Shown here: one piece after another, positions 26,798-35,585 of the stretch
How the letters are laid out: the number at the start of each line of letters is the position of its first letter
Numbering within the stretch: the first letter of the stretch is position 1
Notes under the pieces: generated by a model
Databases searched by the model: none
The model's input: the letters and a program-made list of their open reading frames with translations, nothing else
Told to the model about the DNA's origin: nothing
DNA from: Paenibacillus sp. OV219
GTDB taxonomy: Bacteria > Bacillota > Bacilli > Paenibacillales > Paenibacillaceae
Reading direction: 5' to 3'
Assembly (NCBI RefSeq): GCF_900110075.1
Contig: NZ_FOCJ01000005.1
Location: 352,652-416,651, forward strand
Length of the DNA: 64,000 nucleotides
Program-made: the position numbers and the translations under genes

Positions 26798-27883
26798 TTA
26801 TTTGGCTACGATATAGCCTTCTGCCTTCAACAGTTCGGCGATTAGAACTGCACCGCCTGCTGCGCCGCGGAGCGTGTTATGCGACAGCCCAACGAATTTG
26901 AAATCATAGATCGAATCTTCGCGCAGACGACCAACCGATACGCCCATGCCATTCTCGGTGTCACGGTCAAGCTTTGTTTGCGGTCTGTTCTCTTCTTCGA
27001 AGTAAGTGATGAACTGCTTCGGTGCACTCGGCAATCCCAGCTCCTGCGGACGGCCTTGGTATTCACGCCAGCGAGCAAGAATTTCTTCCTTCGCCGGTTT
27101 GTTCTCGAATGAAGCGAATACAGTCGCCAAGTGGCCGTCTGTTACAGGAACGCGGATACACTGTGTCGTGATGAGCGGCGCGTTTGCTTTGACAATCTCA
27201 CCGTTCTCAACCGTACCCCAGATACGAAGCGGCTCTTGCTCGCTCTTCTCTTCTTCGCCACCGATGTAAGGGATGACGTTGTCGAGCATATCCGGCCAAT
27301 CTGTGAAGTTCTTGCCTGCGCCAGAGATCGCTTGGTAAGTCGAAGCGACAACTTGCGTCGGCTTGAAATCAAGCAGCGCATGAAGCGCTGGCACGTAGCT
27401 CTGGATGGAGCAGTTCGGCTTCACGGCAATGAAGCCTGTTTCCGTTCCGAGACGCTTGCGCTGTGCTGCGATGACTTCAAGATGGCTTGGGTTAATCTCC
27501 GGAATGACCATTGGAACGTCTGGCGTCCAGCGATGTGCCGAGTTATTCGAAACAACAGGCGTGCCTGTCTTCGCGTATGCTTCTTCGAGCGCTTTTATTT
27601 CATTCTTCTTCATATCGACTGCGCAGAATACGAAATCAACGCCAGCTGCTACTTCTTCTACTTTCGAAGCATCCTGTACAACGATTTGCTTCACTGCTTC
27701 AGGAATTGGCGTGGACAGCTTCCATCTGCCTTGAACCGCTTCTTCATACGTTTTTCCAGCCGAACTAGCGCTCGCAGCAATTGCTGTTACTTTAAACCAT
27801 GGATGCTGATTCAGCAGCTCAACAAAACGCTGACCGACCATCCCTGTGCCACCGACAATACCAACTTTTAGCTTATCTGTCAT
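26798..27883 (-). CDS. asd: Aspartate-semialdehyde dehydrogenase
   Basis: A 361-aa enzyme of the archaeal/fungal-type branch. It has the NADP motif GIVGGTGMVGQRF, active-site Cys in AVKPNCSIQSYVPAL and the catalytic His in VPVTDGHLATVFA. It reduces aspartyl phosphate to aspartate semialdehyde, the branch point to lysine/diaminopimelate, methionine and threonine. It stands alone as a monocistronic unit behind a T-box leader, so its transcription should respond to tRNA charging. Confidence 0.95.
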   Translation of the reverse strand: MTDKLKVGIVGGTGMVGQRFVELLNQHPWFKVTAIAASASSAGKTYEEAVQGRWKLSTPIPEAVKQIVVQDASKVEEVAAGVDFVFCAVDMKKNEIKALEEAYAKTGTPVVSNNSAHRWTPDVPMVIPEINPSHLEVIAAQRKRLGTETGFIAVKPNCSIQSYVPALHALLDFKPTQVVASTYQAISGAGKNFTDWPDMLDNVIPYIGGEEEKSEQEPLRIWGTVENGEIVKANAPLITTQCIRVPVTDGHLATVFASFENKPAKEEILARWREYQGRPQELGLPSAPKQFITYFEEENRPQTKLDRDTENGMGVSVGRLREDSIYDFKFVGLSHNTLRGAAGGAVLIAELLKAEGYIVAK

Positions 27884-27986
27884 TCCAATTCAATTCCTTT
27901 CAGATAAAATATATTTTCTCTACATAATCTCATTTGGTGTACCTTATGCAAACGTGAGCCGAGTTGCAACAGCACCGTTTATAACA

Positions 27987-28290
27987 AAAAAATCCCACCC
28001 CCAAGACTTCGTAAAGTCTTAGGGACGAGATTGGCATGCTCGTGGTACCACCCTAGATTCGCCGAAATGTCGCCACTCCAGCCTCTTCGAGTACGGCATT
28101 ATGGAAAGCGAATGCTTATACTCTAGCTCTGTAACAGGAGCTCCTGTCACCCCATCCCCCGCCGATTGCGAGTTCCGGTGTGCTGCTCTAAGCCTTTTTT
28201 CAATAAAGTTTGCTTTGCCCCTTTCCAGCTGCCGGAGCTCTCTGTAAAAGCAGTTCTTTACCTACTCTTCTCTTCATCGCATTTGAATGT
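27987..28290 (-). promoter_or_regulatory. T-box riboswitch upstream of asd, apparent threonine (ACC) specifier
   Basis: The antiterminator T-box core TGGTACCACG lies at 28041-28050 in AGGGTGGTACCACGAGC (minus). A terminator stem with AAGACTTTACGAAGTCTT and a T7 run follows at 27987-28032. Stem I contains ACAGAGAG. Its CTGCT/AGCAG and GAGT/ACTC helices bound a specifier loop with the loop-E halves AGTA and GAA. The codon just before that GGAA is ACC (28179-28177), which reads threonine. T-boxes are antiterminated by uncharged tRNA. The T-box call is firm; the specifier is my manual folding. Confidence 0.9.
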
Positions 28291-28297
28291 TGCGTTT

Positions 28298-28326
28298 ATA
28301 TTATCAGATTACGGTGGCAAGGTAAA
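28298..28326 (-). promoter_or_regulatory. Promoter of the T-box/asd transcript
   Basis: On the minus strand TTTACC (28326-28321) and TAATAT (28303-28298) are 17 bases apart and lie just upstream of stem I. Confidence 0.5.
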
Positions 28327-28455
28327 TCATTTTTTGAAAATTCGCAGCATATAAGGTGAAGCCGAGCCAGCGAATTGTTTATTACTGATACGAGCAGCGA
28401 TTACATACTTTAGGAGGGAGATGCTTTAAAGCCTTACTAACTTGTATCACATCGG

Positions 28456-29064
28456 ATGAGAGAGGCGATTCAACTGAGATGGCTCACAGCTTCCGCGCTT
28501 GCAATTGTGATGGTAGTCAGCTTAGTCGGCTGCGGATGGCAGCTGGACAGAGACAAGGACAAGGAACCCGTGATCGAGACGGAGGAGTCCCAAGTCACCC
28601 TCTCCAAGCACATGACCGAGCACCAAAAAGATCGATTTCAAATGTTCGTCGCACGGGTCGTGCGTGACCGAAACAACTTGACGCCTGAGACCATCAGGCA
28701 GTTCTGGGAGCTCGTCGATGAAGTCAAGGCGACGGACGAGGAAGTAGCGACGATGAAGGATTTGCTTGCAGGCCCAATTGTCCTCTATATGAAATTTTTC
28801 TTCGACGATGCCCTGATCGCACTGTCGCAAGGGATTCCTTACAAATCACCAGAACGCGAACAATATGAGCAGCATTTGAAATCACTCCAAGCCATTACGG
28901 ACGAGAGAATTCAGCAAAATGATGAGCTTATGGCTCAAATCGCCTCGAGAGAACCGATTCTCAAAGGTGGAGAAGCGATTGATGAGCTGATCATCCGAGA
29001 TGCGCTAATGAATGTGAATGAAGCCATCAATTCCATTACGATTTTGTTCACAAGACCTGAATGA
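28456..29064 (+). CDS. Lipoprotein of unknown function
   Basis: A 202-aa protein with a signal peptide and lipobox LVGC (Cys about residue 26). The mature part is charged and helical, with no recognised domain. The start ATG 28456 has only a weak ribosome site. A strong GGAGGGAG at 28413-28420 instead precedes a two-codon frame (ATG CTT TAA), which might be a leader or chance. A good terminator follows the stop. Confidence 0.75.
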   Translation: MREAIQLRWLTASALAIVMVVSLVGCGWQLDRDKDKEPVIETEESQVTLSKHMTEHQKDRFQMFVARVVRDRNNLTPETIRQFWELVDEVKATDEEVATMKDLLAGPIVLYMKFFFDDALIALSQGIPYKSPEREQYEQHLKSLQAITDERIQQNDELMAQIASREPILKGGEAIDELIIRDALMNVNEAINSITILFTRPE

Positions 29065-29066
29065 AG

Positions 29067-29103
29067 AAGGCTGCCTGGTCAACACCGACCGGCAGCCTTT
29101 CGT
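29067..29103 (+). terminator. Intrinsic terminator
   Basis: AAGGCTGCC and GGCAGCCTT arms with an inner TGGTC/GACC pairing are followed by TTTCGTTT. It sits between convergent genes. Confidence 0.85.
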
Positions 29104-29565
29104 TTATCTATGAATGGTTTTATTCGCTTCGATCTCTGTCGTCGCCAGCAAATTCCGAATCATGATCGCATCATGCTTGCTGCTTGCTTCTTCAATTACG
29201 CAGGTCAGCTCCGCGAAACGCTCCTTGGTCACGGCGATTCGCTCTTCCAGCTTCCGAATATCTTGCAGCATGGCATCAGAACGTGTCTTGCTCGTGTACG
29301 CCTGCTCAAGATAGCGCTTCGCCGCCTCCGCATCCTGCTGAGCAGCGGCTTGTTCCGCTTGCTCCCGAAACTGCTGCTGCTGCTTCTCAATAGCTTGACG
29401 TCTATCTTTTGCTGATAACAGCTCAGACTCTAGCCGGCTCACAATAACGGCAAATTCGCGCAGTCGTTCATTTGCCGCTTCAAGATAGACCTCGAAGGAG
29501 ACAGCCTCCTCTTCCTTATACGTCAACGTTCGGCATAGGTGGATCATTCGATTTATTAGTCCCAT
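29104..29565 (-). CDS. Coiled-coil protein, possibly PspA/IM30-like
   Basis: A 153-aa, nearly all-helical protein rich in Glu, Gln, Ala and Arg, with heptad-like spacing through residues 25-130. The N-terminus MGLINRMIHLCRTLTYKEEE could be amphipathic as in PspA/Vipp1 proteins. However, it is about 70 residues shorter than PspA, so the assignment is tentative. ATG 29565 has AGGAG upstream. It directly follows the unknown gene ending at 29587 and is likely co-transcribed with it. Confidence 0.75.
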   Translation of the reverse strand: MGLINRMIHLCRTLTYKEEEAVSFEVYLEAANERLREFAVIVSRLESELLSAKDRRQAIEKQQQQFREQAEQAAAQQDAEAAKRYLEQAYTSKTRSDAMLQDIRKLEERIAVTKERFAELTCVIEEASSKHDAIMIRNLLATTEIEANKTIHR

Positions 29566-29586
29566 AATTGCTCTCCTGCCACTCCA

Positions 29587-30672
29587 TTAGTCGTCGCAAT
29601 ATTTTCGCTCATCTGCGGATTGGAAAGTAGGCTGTGTAATAAATCGGCCCGGCTCGCCGTCATCTCCGTATTCGAACACAAACACATGCCCTCTAGGAAT
29701 AACATGGCCTAGCACATTCACCGAATCCATTTGCACGCGGTACACAGCCGGGAATGGACAGCAGTACCAATACGAATCTTCCTTGATATGGCCGCGCTTT
29801 AGCAGCTCTTCAACGGTCGTTTCATATTCACGCTCTACTCTCGTCTCAATGAAATTCTCCCAGTGCTCGACAAGATCGCGCTCCGCTTGGAGGTACTCCC
29901 CTGCCTTGCGGATTTCACTAATAGCAATCTGCGAAGTCACTTTCCAGAGGTCGTTTGAGTCCAGCTTGCACGGGATGACGCCGTTCGGGCCAGGTAAAGC
30001 CGTTGGCATGTTCTTCAGCATCTCAGGGTCCTTCAACCCTTGCGCGACGAGGATGTAATTCGATAACGCCATCCAATACTGCTCTTCCGCATCCTCGTGG
30101 CTCTCCTCCGAGACACGTCGTCCATTCGAGATCGTGCCCACGATAGAATCGCCGGCTTGCTTGCGCGTTCTCGCTTCTTCGTACAGCAGAATCGCTTCCT
30201 TGTACGTCTCCTTCTCACCTCGGGCAACGGACACTTCGAGCGCGAGCAGCTCCTCGAGTCCAGCGGCAGCTCTTCTCAGTCCGGCGATGTGCTGTTCCGG
30301 GCATGGCTTCGGACCTTCAATCTGAGTGCCGAGCCGAATCGGCAGCTTCATGCGCGCAGAGTTCGAGAACGCAGCTTCCTGTCTTGCGGCGACCATAATA
30401 TCGGGCAGCATGCCGTACCAGACGTCTGCCTGATCATGCGTTACAATCGGCACGGCCTTAGGAACAGCGCCATCAAGCGCATCGCCGAGCAGCTCATCAG
30501 CCATAATTTGAATGCTTCGTGCAGCCTGCACGATCGCTTGAGCACGCGCAGAGGTACTCTCTGCCAGCTCGACATGAAGCGAATAGACCTGCTCTCCAAG
30601 CCTTTTGTAGCTTTCCAGATGTTCAATTGGACATAATTTCTGCCCGGAGAATTGCTCGCGGAACCAATCCAT
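29587..30672 (-). CDS. Unknown protein fused in frame to a decayed MalY
   Basis: From ATG 30672 (MDWFREQFSGQ, GGGAG two bases upstream) the frame gives 361 aa of unrecognised sequence. A long helical stretch (about 15-240) contains ALSNYILVAQGLKDPEMLKN. A compact C-terminal part has YWYCCPFPAVYRVQMDSVNVLGHVIPRGHVFVFEYGDDG. The same frame continues upstream into the MalY/PatB remnant without a stop, so the native gene may have started here or lost its own start. It precedes the coiled-coil gene by 21 bases. Confidence 0.65.
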   Translation of the reverse strand: MDWFREQFSGQKLCPIEHLESYKRLGEQVYSLHVELAESTSARAQAIVQAARSIQIMADELLGDALDGAVPKAVPIVTHDQADVWYGMLPDIMVAARQEAAFSNSARMKLPIRLGTQIEGPKPCPEQHIAGLRRAAAGLEELLALEVSVARGEKETYKEAILLYEEARTRKQAGDSIVGTISNGRRVSEESHEDAEEQYWMALSNYILVAQGLKDPEMLKNMPTALPGPNGVIPCKLDSNDLWKVTSQIAISEIRKAGEYLQAERDLVEHWENFIETRVEREYETTVEELLKRGHIKEDSYWYCCPFPAVYRVQMDSVNVLGHVIPRGHVFVFEYGDDGEPGRFITQPTFQSADERKYCDD

Positions 30673-30681
30673 TACTCCCAT

Positions 30682-31811
30682 GTGGCATGCTGCATTCATG
30701 CGCATGAATCCAGTCCCCTCCTCGCCGAACGAATAGCCAGGCTGCAGAATGACCTTCGCCTTGTAGGCGAAGAACTGTTCGAGCGCAGACATGCTCAGCT
30801 TGAGATCCAGGCAGTCCAACCAAATGAGATACGTCCCTTCCGGTTGTATGACACGTATTTGTGGCATTCGTGCTTTGAAGAACTCGGTAACGAGGTGAAT
30901 GTTGCTCTGCAAATAGATAAGCAGTTCGTTCAGCCATTCTTCACCCTCACGATAAGCCGTTTCAAGCGCGAGGCTACCGAACGTGTTCGGCGAGTCCAGC
31001 CCAAGCCTATTCAATGCATGATTGTACTGTGCTCGTAACGTATCGTTCGGAATAATAACGGTTGCTGCGTGCATGCTTAGTAAATTGAACGTTTTGCTCG
31101 GGGCGACGCAGGTGATCGAACGAGCTGCAAGATCTGCCGAGATCGAGCTGAAAGGGATATGCTCGCTGCCCTCATACACAAGATCAGCATGAATTTCGTC
31201 CGATACGACGAGCAGGTTATATTTCACACTAATTTGTCCTAATCGTTCCAGCTCCTCACGCCGCCACACCCGGCCGATCGGATTGTGCGGGCTGCATAGG
31301 ATGAGCATCGTCACAGTCTGATCAAGCTCAAGCATCGCTTCCAAACCATCCAAATCCATCGTGTAGGTATGGGTGTCATTCTAATAGTGAAGTGGATTAT
31401 TGACTGCGATACGTCCCTGATTAGCGATAATTCTAGCGAAATTGTAGACAGGCGCTTGAAAGATAATTTTATCTCCTGGCTTTGTGAACGTCTCTATGAG
31501 GATTGACAGTGCGGCGATCATATCAGGGCTATGCGCAATCCACGCCGGATCAATGCGCGCCACTGATGCCGTCTATCCAACCAATCGGTTATCGCTTCGA
31601 GATACGAATCCGGGCGGAACGAGTAGCCGAATATACCGTGCCGGACTCGCTTCTGCAAAGCCTCTACCACTTCCGGTGGCGCAGCAAAATCCATATCTGC
31701 CACCCACATCGGAATCGTATCTTCGATTGGACCATAGCTGGCAGCGACGCCATCCCACTTGAAGCTAGAGCTGTTCCGGCGATCAATGACACGGTCGAAA
31801 TCATAACGCAT
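30682..31811 (-). pseudogene. Decayed MalY/PatB-type cystathionine beta-lyase aminotransferase
   Basis: From ATG 31811 (GGGAGG seven bases upstream) the frame reads MRYDFDRVIDRRNSSSFKWD and on to WVADMDF, as in MalY/PatB. It shifts frame near 31558, in a GCGCGC run after WLDRRHQWR. The second frame continues IDPAWIAHSPDMIAALSIL to NNPLHY, then meets an in-frame TAG at 31381-31383. The same frame then resumes as NDTHTYTMDLDGLEAML, with SPHNPIGRVW and CVAPSKTFNLLSMH (PLP Lys). The homology stops abruptly at GFMRMNAAC, about 30 residues short, where it runs into the unknown gene. One frameshift, one stop and one truncation make loss of function likely. Confidence 0.85.
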
Positions 31812-31873
31812 GCGTTTGCCTCCCACTGTATCCATTGTCCTATCGATTCGAGCAAAAAGAACCGCTAAGCTAA

Positions 31874-33190
31874 TTAGCTTACCAGCTCTTCTTGTTGCTT
31901 GCGCAATCCTGTCGCTCTGCTGAAGCTTTTACGATTGCTGCTCAACATGGATCGTCCCGCAGTGAGTGCCAAGCCTAGCAGAACAAGCCCCATGCCTGCA
32001 CTGAAGCCGTAGTGCTCCAGCCAAAACGGCATCGCACTCATCTTCCGATAGATTTCTCCGCCGAGAATCGGGCCCAGGAATCCGGTAAAGCCTGTCAACG
32101 CTGCAAAAACAGCCACATAGATGGTCCGTTCCGAGCCAGGCGCTTCTTCTATCGTGAAATTGAACGTTAGCTGTGTGAAGCCGCCAGTACCAACCCCTAG
32201 AAGCATATGCACCAATATGAGTACCGGAATCGCCGGAAGCCATGCAATTGCACCCCATAACATGCAGGCTGCAGAGATAATTGGTAATGTCCACAACAGC
32301 ACACGCTTCGTCCCGTACTTGGCATTCAAGTTGCCCCACACATAGTAGCTCGCCATCATAACGACCATTTGGATCGTCGTAATGATCGTTACCCACTGTA
32401 TGCTAATGGTGAGCACATCCTGCATCACATAGGAGAACAGCGGAACCGCCATGTTCTGGAAGAAGATCCATGCAGCAAGGAATAAGGTCGCGCGAAGAAA
32501 TGAACGGTCCCTGAGCGGCTTCACAAGCAGCTTCAATTTCTGGGATTCCTGTGATTTCTCGAAGGGCAGATTCGGATAATTGAACAAATGATAACCGTTC
32601 CAAACCATACATACTGCCGCAATGGCATACAAGACGATAAATCCGTTCTGCTTCGAGAACAACTCCAGTAATTGACCACCTGCAAGCACAGCTAATGCGG
32701 CAAGTCCACCGACAATCGTGTTCCTAATGCCCATGTACCGTCCTCGCACCTGTGCGGGAATCATGTCGCTGATGAGCGATGCCCAGATGACGCCTGCAAT
32801 GTTCGAGCATAAATACGAAAGCAAATATAACGTTATGAATGTATATACCCAATAGCTCTGGGGAAGTACGAACGGGATCAGCCCTGTCAGTACCCACAGG
32901 ACCCGGTATAGAACGCCGTAACCGAATACATATGCTCGCCGATTATCGACATTATGAGTAATAATCGCTGTGAATATTTGCGCCAGGTTGGCGAATGCGG
33001 GAATCGCAAGCGCGAAGCCGATCTGTGCCGATGATGCGCCAAGATACAGCATGAATCCGGTCAGAAACGGTCCTCCGAGAATGCTTCCAAGCATCCCTCC
33101 CGAAATGCCCTCGCTCGTAATCAATTTTAAATATTTTCGGCTGTCCGATTGTTTCCTGAATTTGGTGAATCGTTTCGTCCAAGTCATCAT
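31874..33190 (-). CDS. Major facilitator superfamily transporter
   Basis: A 438-aa membrane protein with 12 predicted helices in two six-helix halves. The first begins about residue 30 with a Gly-rich GGMLGSILGGPFLTGF; VRGRYMGIRNTIVGG carries the usual basic loop. The substrate is unknown. ATG 33190 or 33187 could start it (AGGGG upstream). Confidence 0.87.
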   Translation of the reverse strand: MMTWTKRFTKFRKQSDSRKYLKLITSEGISGGMLGSILGGPFLTGFMLYLGASSAQIGFALAIPAFANLAQIFTAIITHNVDNRRAYVFGYGVLYRVLWVLTGLIPFVLPQSYWVYTFITLYLLSYLCSNIAGVIWASLISDMIPAQVRGRYMGIRNTIVGGLAALAVLAGGQLLELFSKQNGFIVLYAIAAVCMVWNGYHLFNYPNLPFEKSQESQKLKLLVKPLRDRSFLRATLFLAAWIFFQNMAVPLFSYVMQDVLTISIQWVTIITTIQMVVMMASYYVWGNLNAKYGTKRVLLWTLPIISAACMLWGAIAWLPAIPVLILVHMLLGVGTGGFTQLTFNFTIEEAPGSERTIYVAVFAALTGFTGFLGPILGGEIYRKMSAMPFWLEHYGFSAGMGLVLLGLALTAGRSMLSSNRKSFSRATGLRKQQEELVS

Positions 33191-33250
33191 TTTACCCCTG
33201 ATAAATATATTGTTTCTCTAATTTAAACGATTCACCGAATTTTGTATACC

Positions 33251-33282
33251 ATAACAAAAAGGGCTGCCCAACAAGGCAGCCC
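33251..33282 (-). terminator. Intrinsic terminator of the L,D-transpeptidase gene
   Basis: GGGCTGCC and GGCAGCCC arms are followed on the minus strand by TTTTTGTT, 19 bases after the stop. Confidence 0.88.
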
Positions 33283-33300
33283 AGTACGTAAATTAGTGCA

Positions 33301-34200
33301 TTATGATGTAATTCGAATTTGCTTCTTCGTTCCATCCCAATCGACTTGATGGCCGATAAGCTCCGTAATATCTCGTAATGGCAGTAGCAGCGAGTTATCG
33401 ACAATTCGTGAACTTGTGATCGCTACCGTAGAGCCTCCAACGCTCACTGTTCCGGTTAAAGCCTTGTGCGTGATGGTCCGAGAGCCAATGATCGCAGTAA
33501 CTGTCTTCGTCTGCTCATCCCAGCCCACTTGTGCGCCTAGAAGCTCAAACACCTCTCGCATGGGGATAAACACTCGGGAATCCATCATCAATAGCTCATG
33601 ATCGAGCTTCACCGACTTGCCATCGAGTAACAGCGATCCTGCAAAATAATGCGTGACCGGATAATCATTCTGCTCTGCAATCGTGGCAAAATCCAGCTTC
33701 GATGTCGTAACAATGACCTTCGTGCCAATTACAATCTGCGGATACAGCCAATGGATTTCGTCATTCAGCATGCGAATGCAGCCGGCGCTGACGTACTTGC
33801 CAATCGACTTGCTATTGTTATTCCCGTGTATGGCGTAAGTCGTACCATACGTCGCGCCTACCTGCAGCCCCAGCCATCGGTCCCCGAGCGGGTTCGTTGG
33901 ATCGCCGCCTGCGATATGGTCTTTGTAATACGGTCTGTTCTTGATCTTGTTCACAATCTTGAACGAACCTTCTGGTGTCAGATCAGGCGACCTTCCTGTC
34001 CCCACCGAGAACGTTTTAACGAGCTCGCCGTCGATATAGAACGCCAGTTTATTCGTTCCTTTGTTGACAATGATTAGCTCGTTCTTACTCCCTGCTGCGT
34101 TCGTGTTAACTGGGACAAGGAATACCCCAATGAACGCGAGGAGAATCGTGAGCACGACTGACTTTGCAAGGTACGGTTTCAGAAGTATACAACCTCCCAT
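33301..34200 (-). CDS. Secreted L,D-transpeptidase (YkuD) with stalk domain
   Basis: A 299-aa exported protein. The signal peptide includes SVVLTILLAFIGVFLVPVNTNA. A YkuD catalytic domain spans about 40-170, with the His in YAIHGNNNSKSIG and Ser/Cys in YVSAGCIRM. A C-terminal copper-amine-oxidase-like stalk region (VFIPMREVFELLGA, LLLPLRDITELIG) follows. It likely makes or remodels peptide cross-links in peptidoglycan. The ATG at 34200 has no ribosome site of its own. GGAGG lies just inside the frame, ten bases before a CTG at 34182, which would give a cleaner signal peptide. Confidence 0.9.
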   Translation of the reverse strand: MGGCILLKPYLAKSVVLTILLAFIGVFLVPVNTNAAGSKNELIIVNKGTNKLAFYIDGELVKTFSVGTGRSPDLTPEGSFKIVNKIKNRPYYKDHIAGGDPTNPLGDRWLGLQVGATYGTTYAIHGNNNSKSIGKYVSAGCIRMLNDEIHWLYPQIVIGTKVIVTTSKLDFATIAEQNDYPVTHYFAGSLLLDGKSVKLDHELLMMDSRVFIPMREVFELLGAQVGWDEQTKTVTAIIGSRTITHKALTGTVSVGGSTVAITSSRIVDNSLLLPLRDITELIGHQVDWDGTKKQIRITS

Positions 34201-34248
34201 TCATATTTTGAATATTAATCAATATATGACTGGACAAGTAGTTGATGA

Positions 34249-35337
34249 TTAGAAATTGTAGCCGTAATTATCAATTTTCCACCCGTATTTTGTTTTTACA
34301 AGCACTGCTGTCGCATTTCGGTCATAACTGCCGCCGCTATATTCCTTCTTCTGCTTCTGCACAATCTTGATACGGTTCTTGTCTGTCGAGATATTGAATT
34401 GTACCGGCGCGTTCGTGAATTTAGGCAGAAGCCAGACATTATCTTCGTTCGTCTGGTAAATCGGCTTGTATCCGAAGCCATAGTCATACTTCAATCCGTT
34501 GCGGATAAAACCGGAAACGATATTGTTGCTGAAGGAAGGCTTCATCTTCGCGCGTACTGTGTCGAACTCGTAGTAGCCTGACATTCCAATCTGCATCGTA
34601 TAGGCTTTCTTCAGCATAGCAAGTGCTTGCGCAGAAGTTAAAGATCCAACCGGCTTACGCGTGCTGTCCAGCTTGCCGTCACTGCCATATTGCGAAGCAA
34701 CATAGGTTAATTTATTCACATTCCACTTATAAATGACTTTTCCTACCGGATATTCCGCGTTGCTCAGCTGCTCATTGCCAAGATCATACTCGTTGTTCAG
34801 GCCGACAAACTCTTCATAGCCGTCGCCGTTAATGTCCTTCATATAGACGCCGTTAGGCATCGAATACGACATATAAGCTGAACCGACTCGCTTAAACACG
34901 CCATATTTGGTCGTATACACTTCCGCATCGATGTAGCTATTACCGAAGGAAACGACCGCGAGGCTCGTTTTGTAGCGCGGATTTTTGATCGTTCTTACTG
35001 TGACATAGGAATCGTAAATATAATCGCTGGAGTAGAGCTTCTCGAACTGGAGCTTCTTCGTCGTTCCAAGGCTGTAAACGCCAAGGTAGAAATCAGTATT
35101 GGAATCCATTGGATGCTTGATCCAGACGACCACTTCCCGACTGTTGTCATTGTTCAGATCGGTAATAATGGAATCAACGTCTGCGGCCGTGAATCCGCTT
35201 TGTTTCGCGAATGCTGAGATAATAAGTGCGACGTTTTTCTGTAGATCGGCTTTTGCGTCGGCTTGCGCGACAGAAACCGGCAGAAGTGTGAGAATGAGTG
35301 CAAAAGTGAGCATGAATAGAGTAATTCGCTTGTTCAT
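34249..35337 (-). CDS. Secreted protein with FG-GAP-like segment, unknown function
   Basis: Start set at ATG 35337, four bases after GGGAGG; the longer frame starts with a TTG before it. The 362-aa product has a signal peptide (ITLFMLTFALILTLLPVSVAQA) and mature sequence rich in Tyr, Asn and Lys. DINGDGYEEFVGL and ITDLNNDNSREVVVWIK are calcium-binding-type repeats like those in FG-GAP/VCBS proteins. It is probably a surface or secreted protein. It ends 49 bases before the L,D-transpeptidase start, so they may share a transcript. Confidence 0.8.
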   Translation of the reverse strand: MNKRITLFMLTFALILTLLPVSVAQADAKADLQKNVALIISAFAKQSGFTAADVDSIITDLNNDNSREVVVWIKHPMDSNTDFYLGVYSLGTTKKLQFEKLYSSDYIYDSYVTVRTIKNPRYKTSLAVVSFGNSYIDAEVYTTKYGVFKRVGSAYMSYSMPNGVYMKDINGDGYEEFVGLNNEYDLGNEQLSNAEYPVGKVIYKWNVNKLTYVASQYGSDGKLDSTRKPVGSLTSAQALAMLKKAYTMQIGMSGYYEFDTVRAKMKPSFSNNIVSGFIRNGLKYDYGFGYKPIYQTNEDNVWLLPKFTNAPVQFNISTDKNRIKIVQKQKKEYSGGSYDRNATAVLVKTKYGWKIDNYGYNF

Positions 35338-35526
35338 AGTTCCTCCCAATTATCTTTCATATCGATAGATTGAATATGTATTAAGAATCAAATCCCCACT
35401 CGTACACCTTTTCCCCCCTACTCGTATTTAAAAATGTTGCACTTATGGGCATTTTTACCTAAGTGCGATTCTAGCACATGTTTTATCTATCAACAATAAC
35501 TAATTTGGAAGTTTTGTCCATGAGAA

Positions 35527-35567
35527 AGAGCCCAGGAAGAAGTCTCATGGACATCTCTTCGGGCTCT
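35527..35567 (-). terminator. Intrinsic terminator of the YheC/D-like gene
   Basis: AGAGCCC and GGGCTCT arms with an inner GTC/GAC pairing are followed on the minus strand by TTTCTC, shortly after the stop at 35586. Confidence 0.6.
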
Positions 35568-35585
35568 CTGCAAGCCTGGTCGAGA

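Noticed and set aside
28421..28429. Two-codon leader frame (ATG CTT TAA) behind a strong ribosome site
   Set aside because: It could be chance; there is no attenuator structure between it and the lipoprotein gene.
31381..31383. TAG as a recoded (pyrrolysine) codon in malY
   Set aside because: The same gene also has a frameshift and a lost 3' end, so simple decay is the better explanation.
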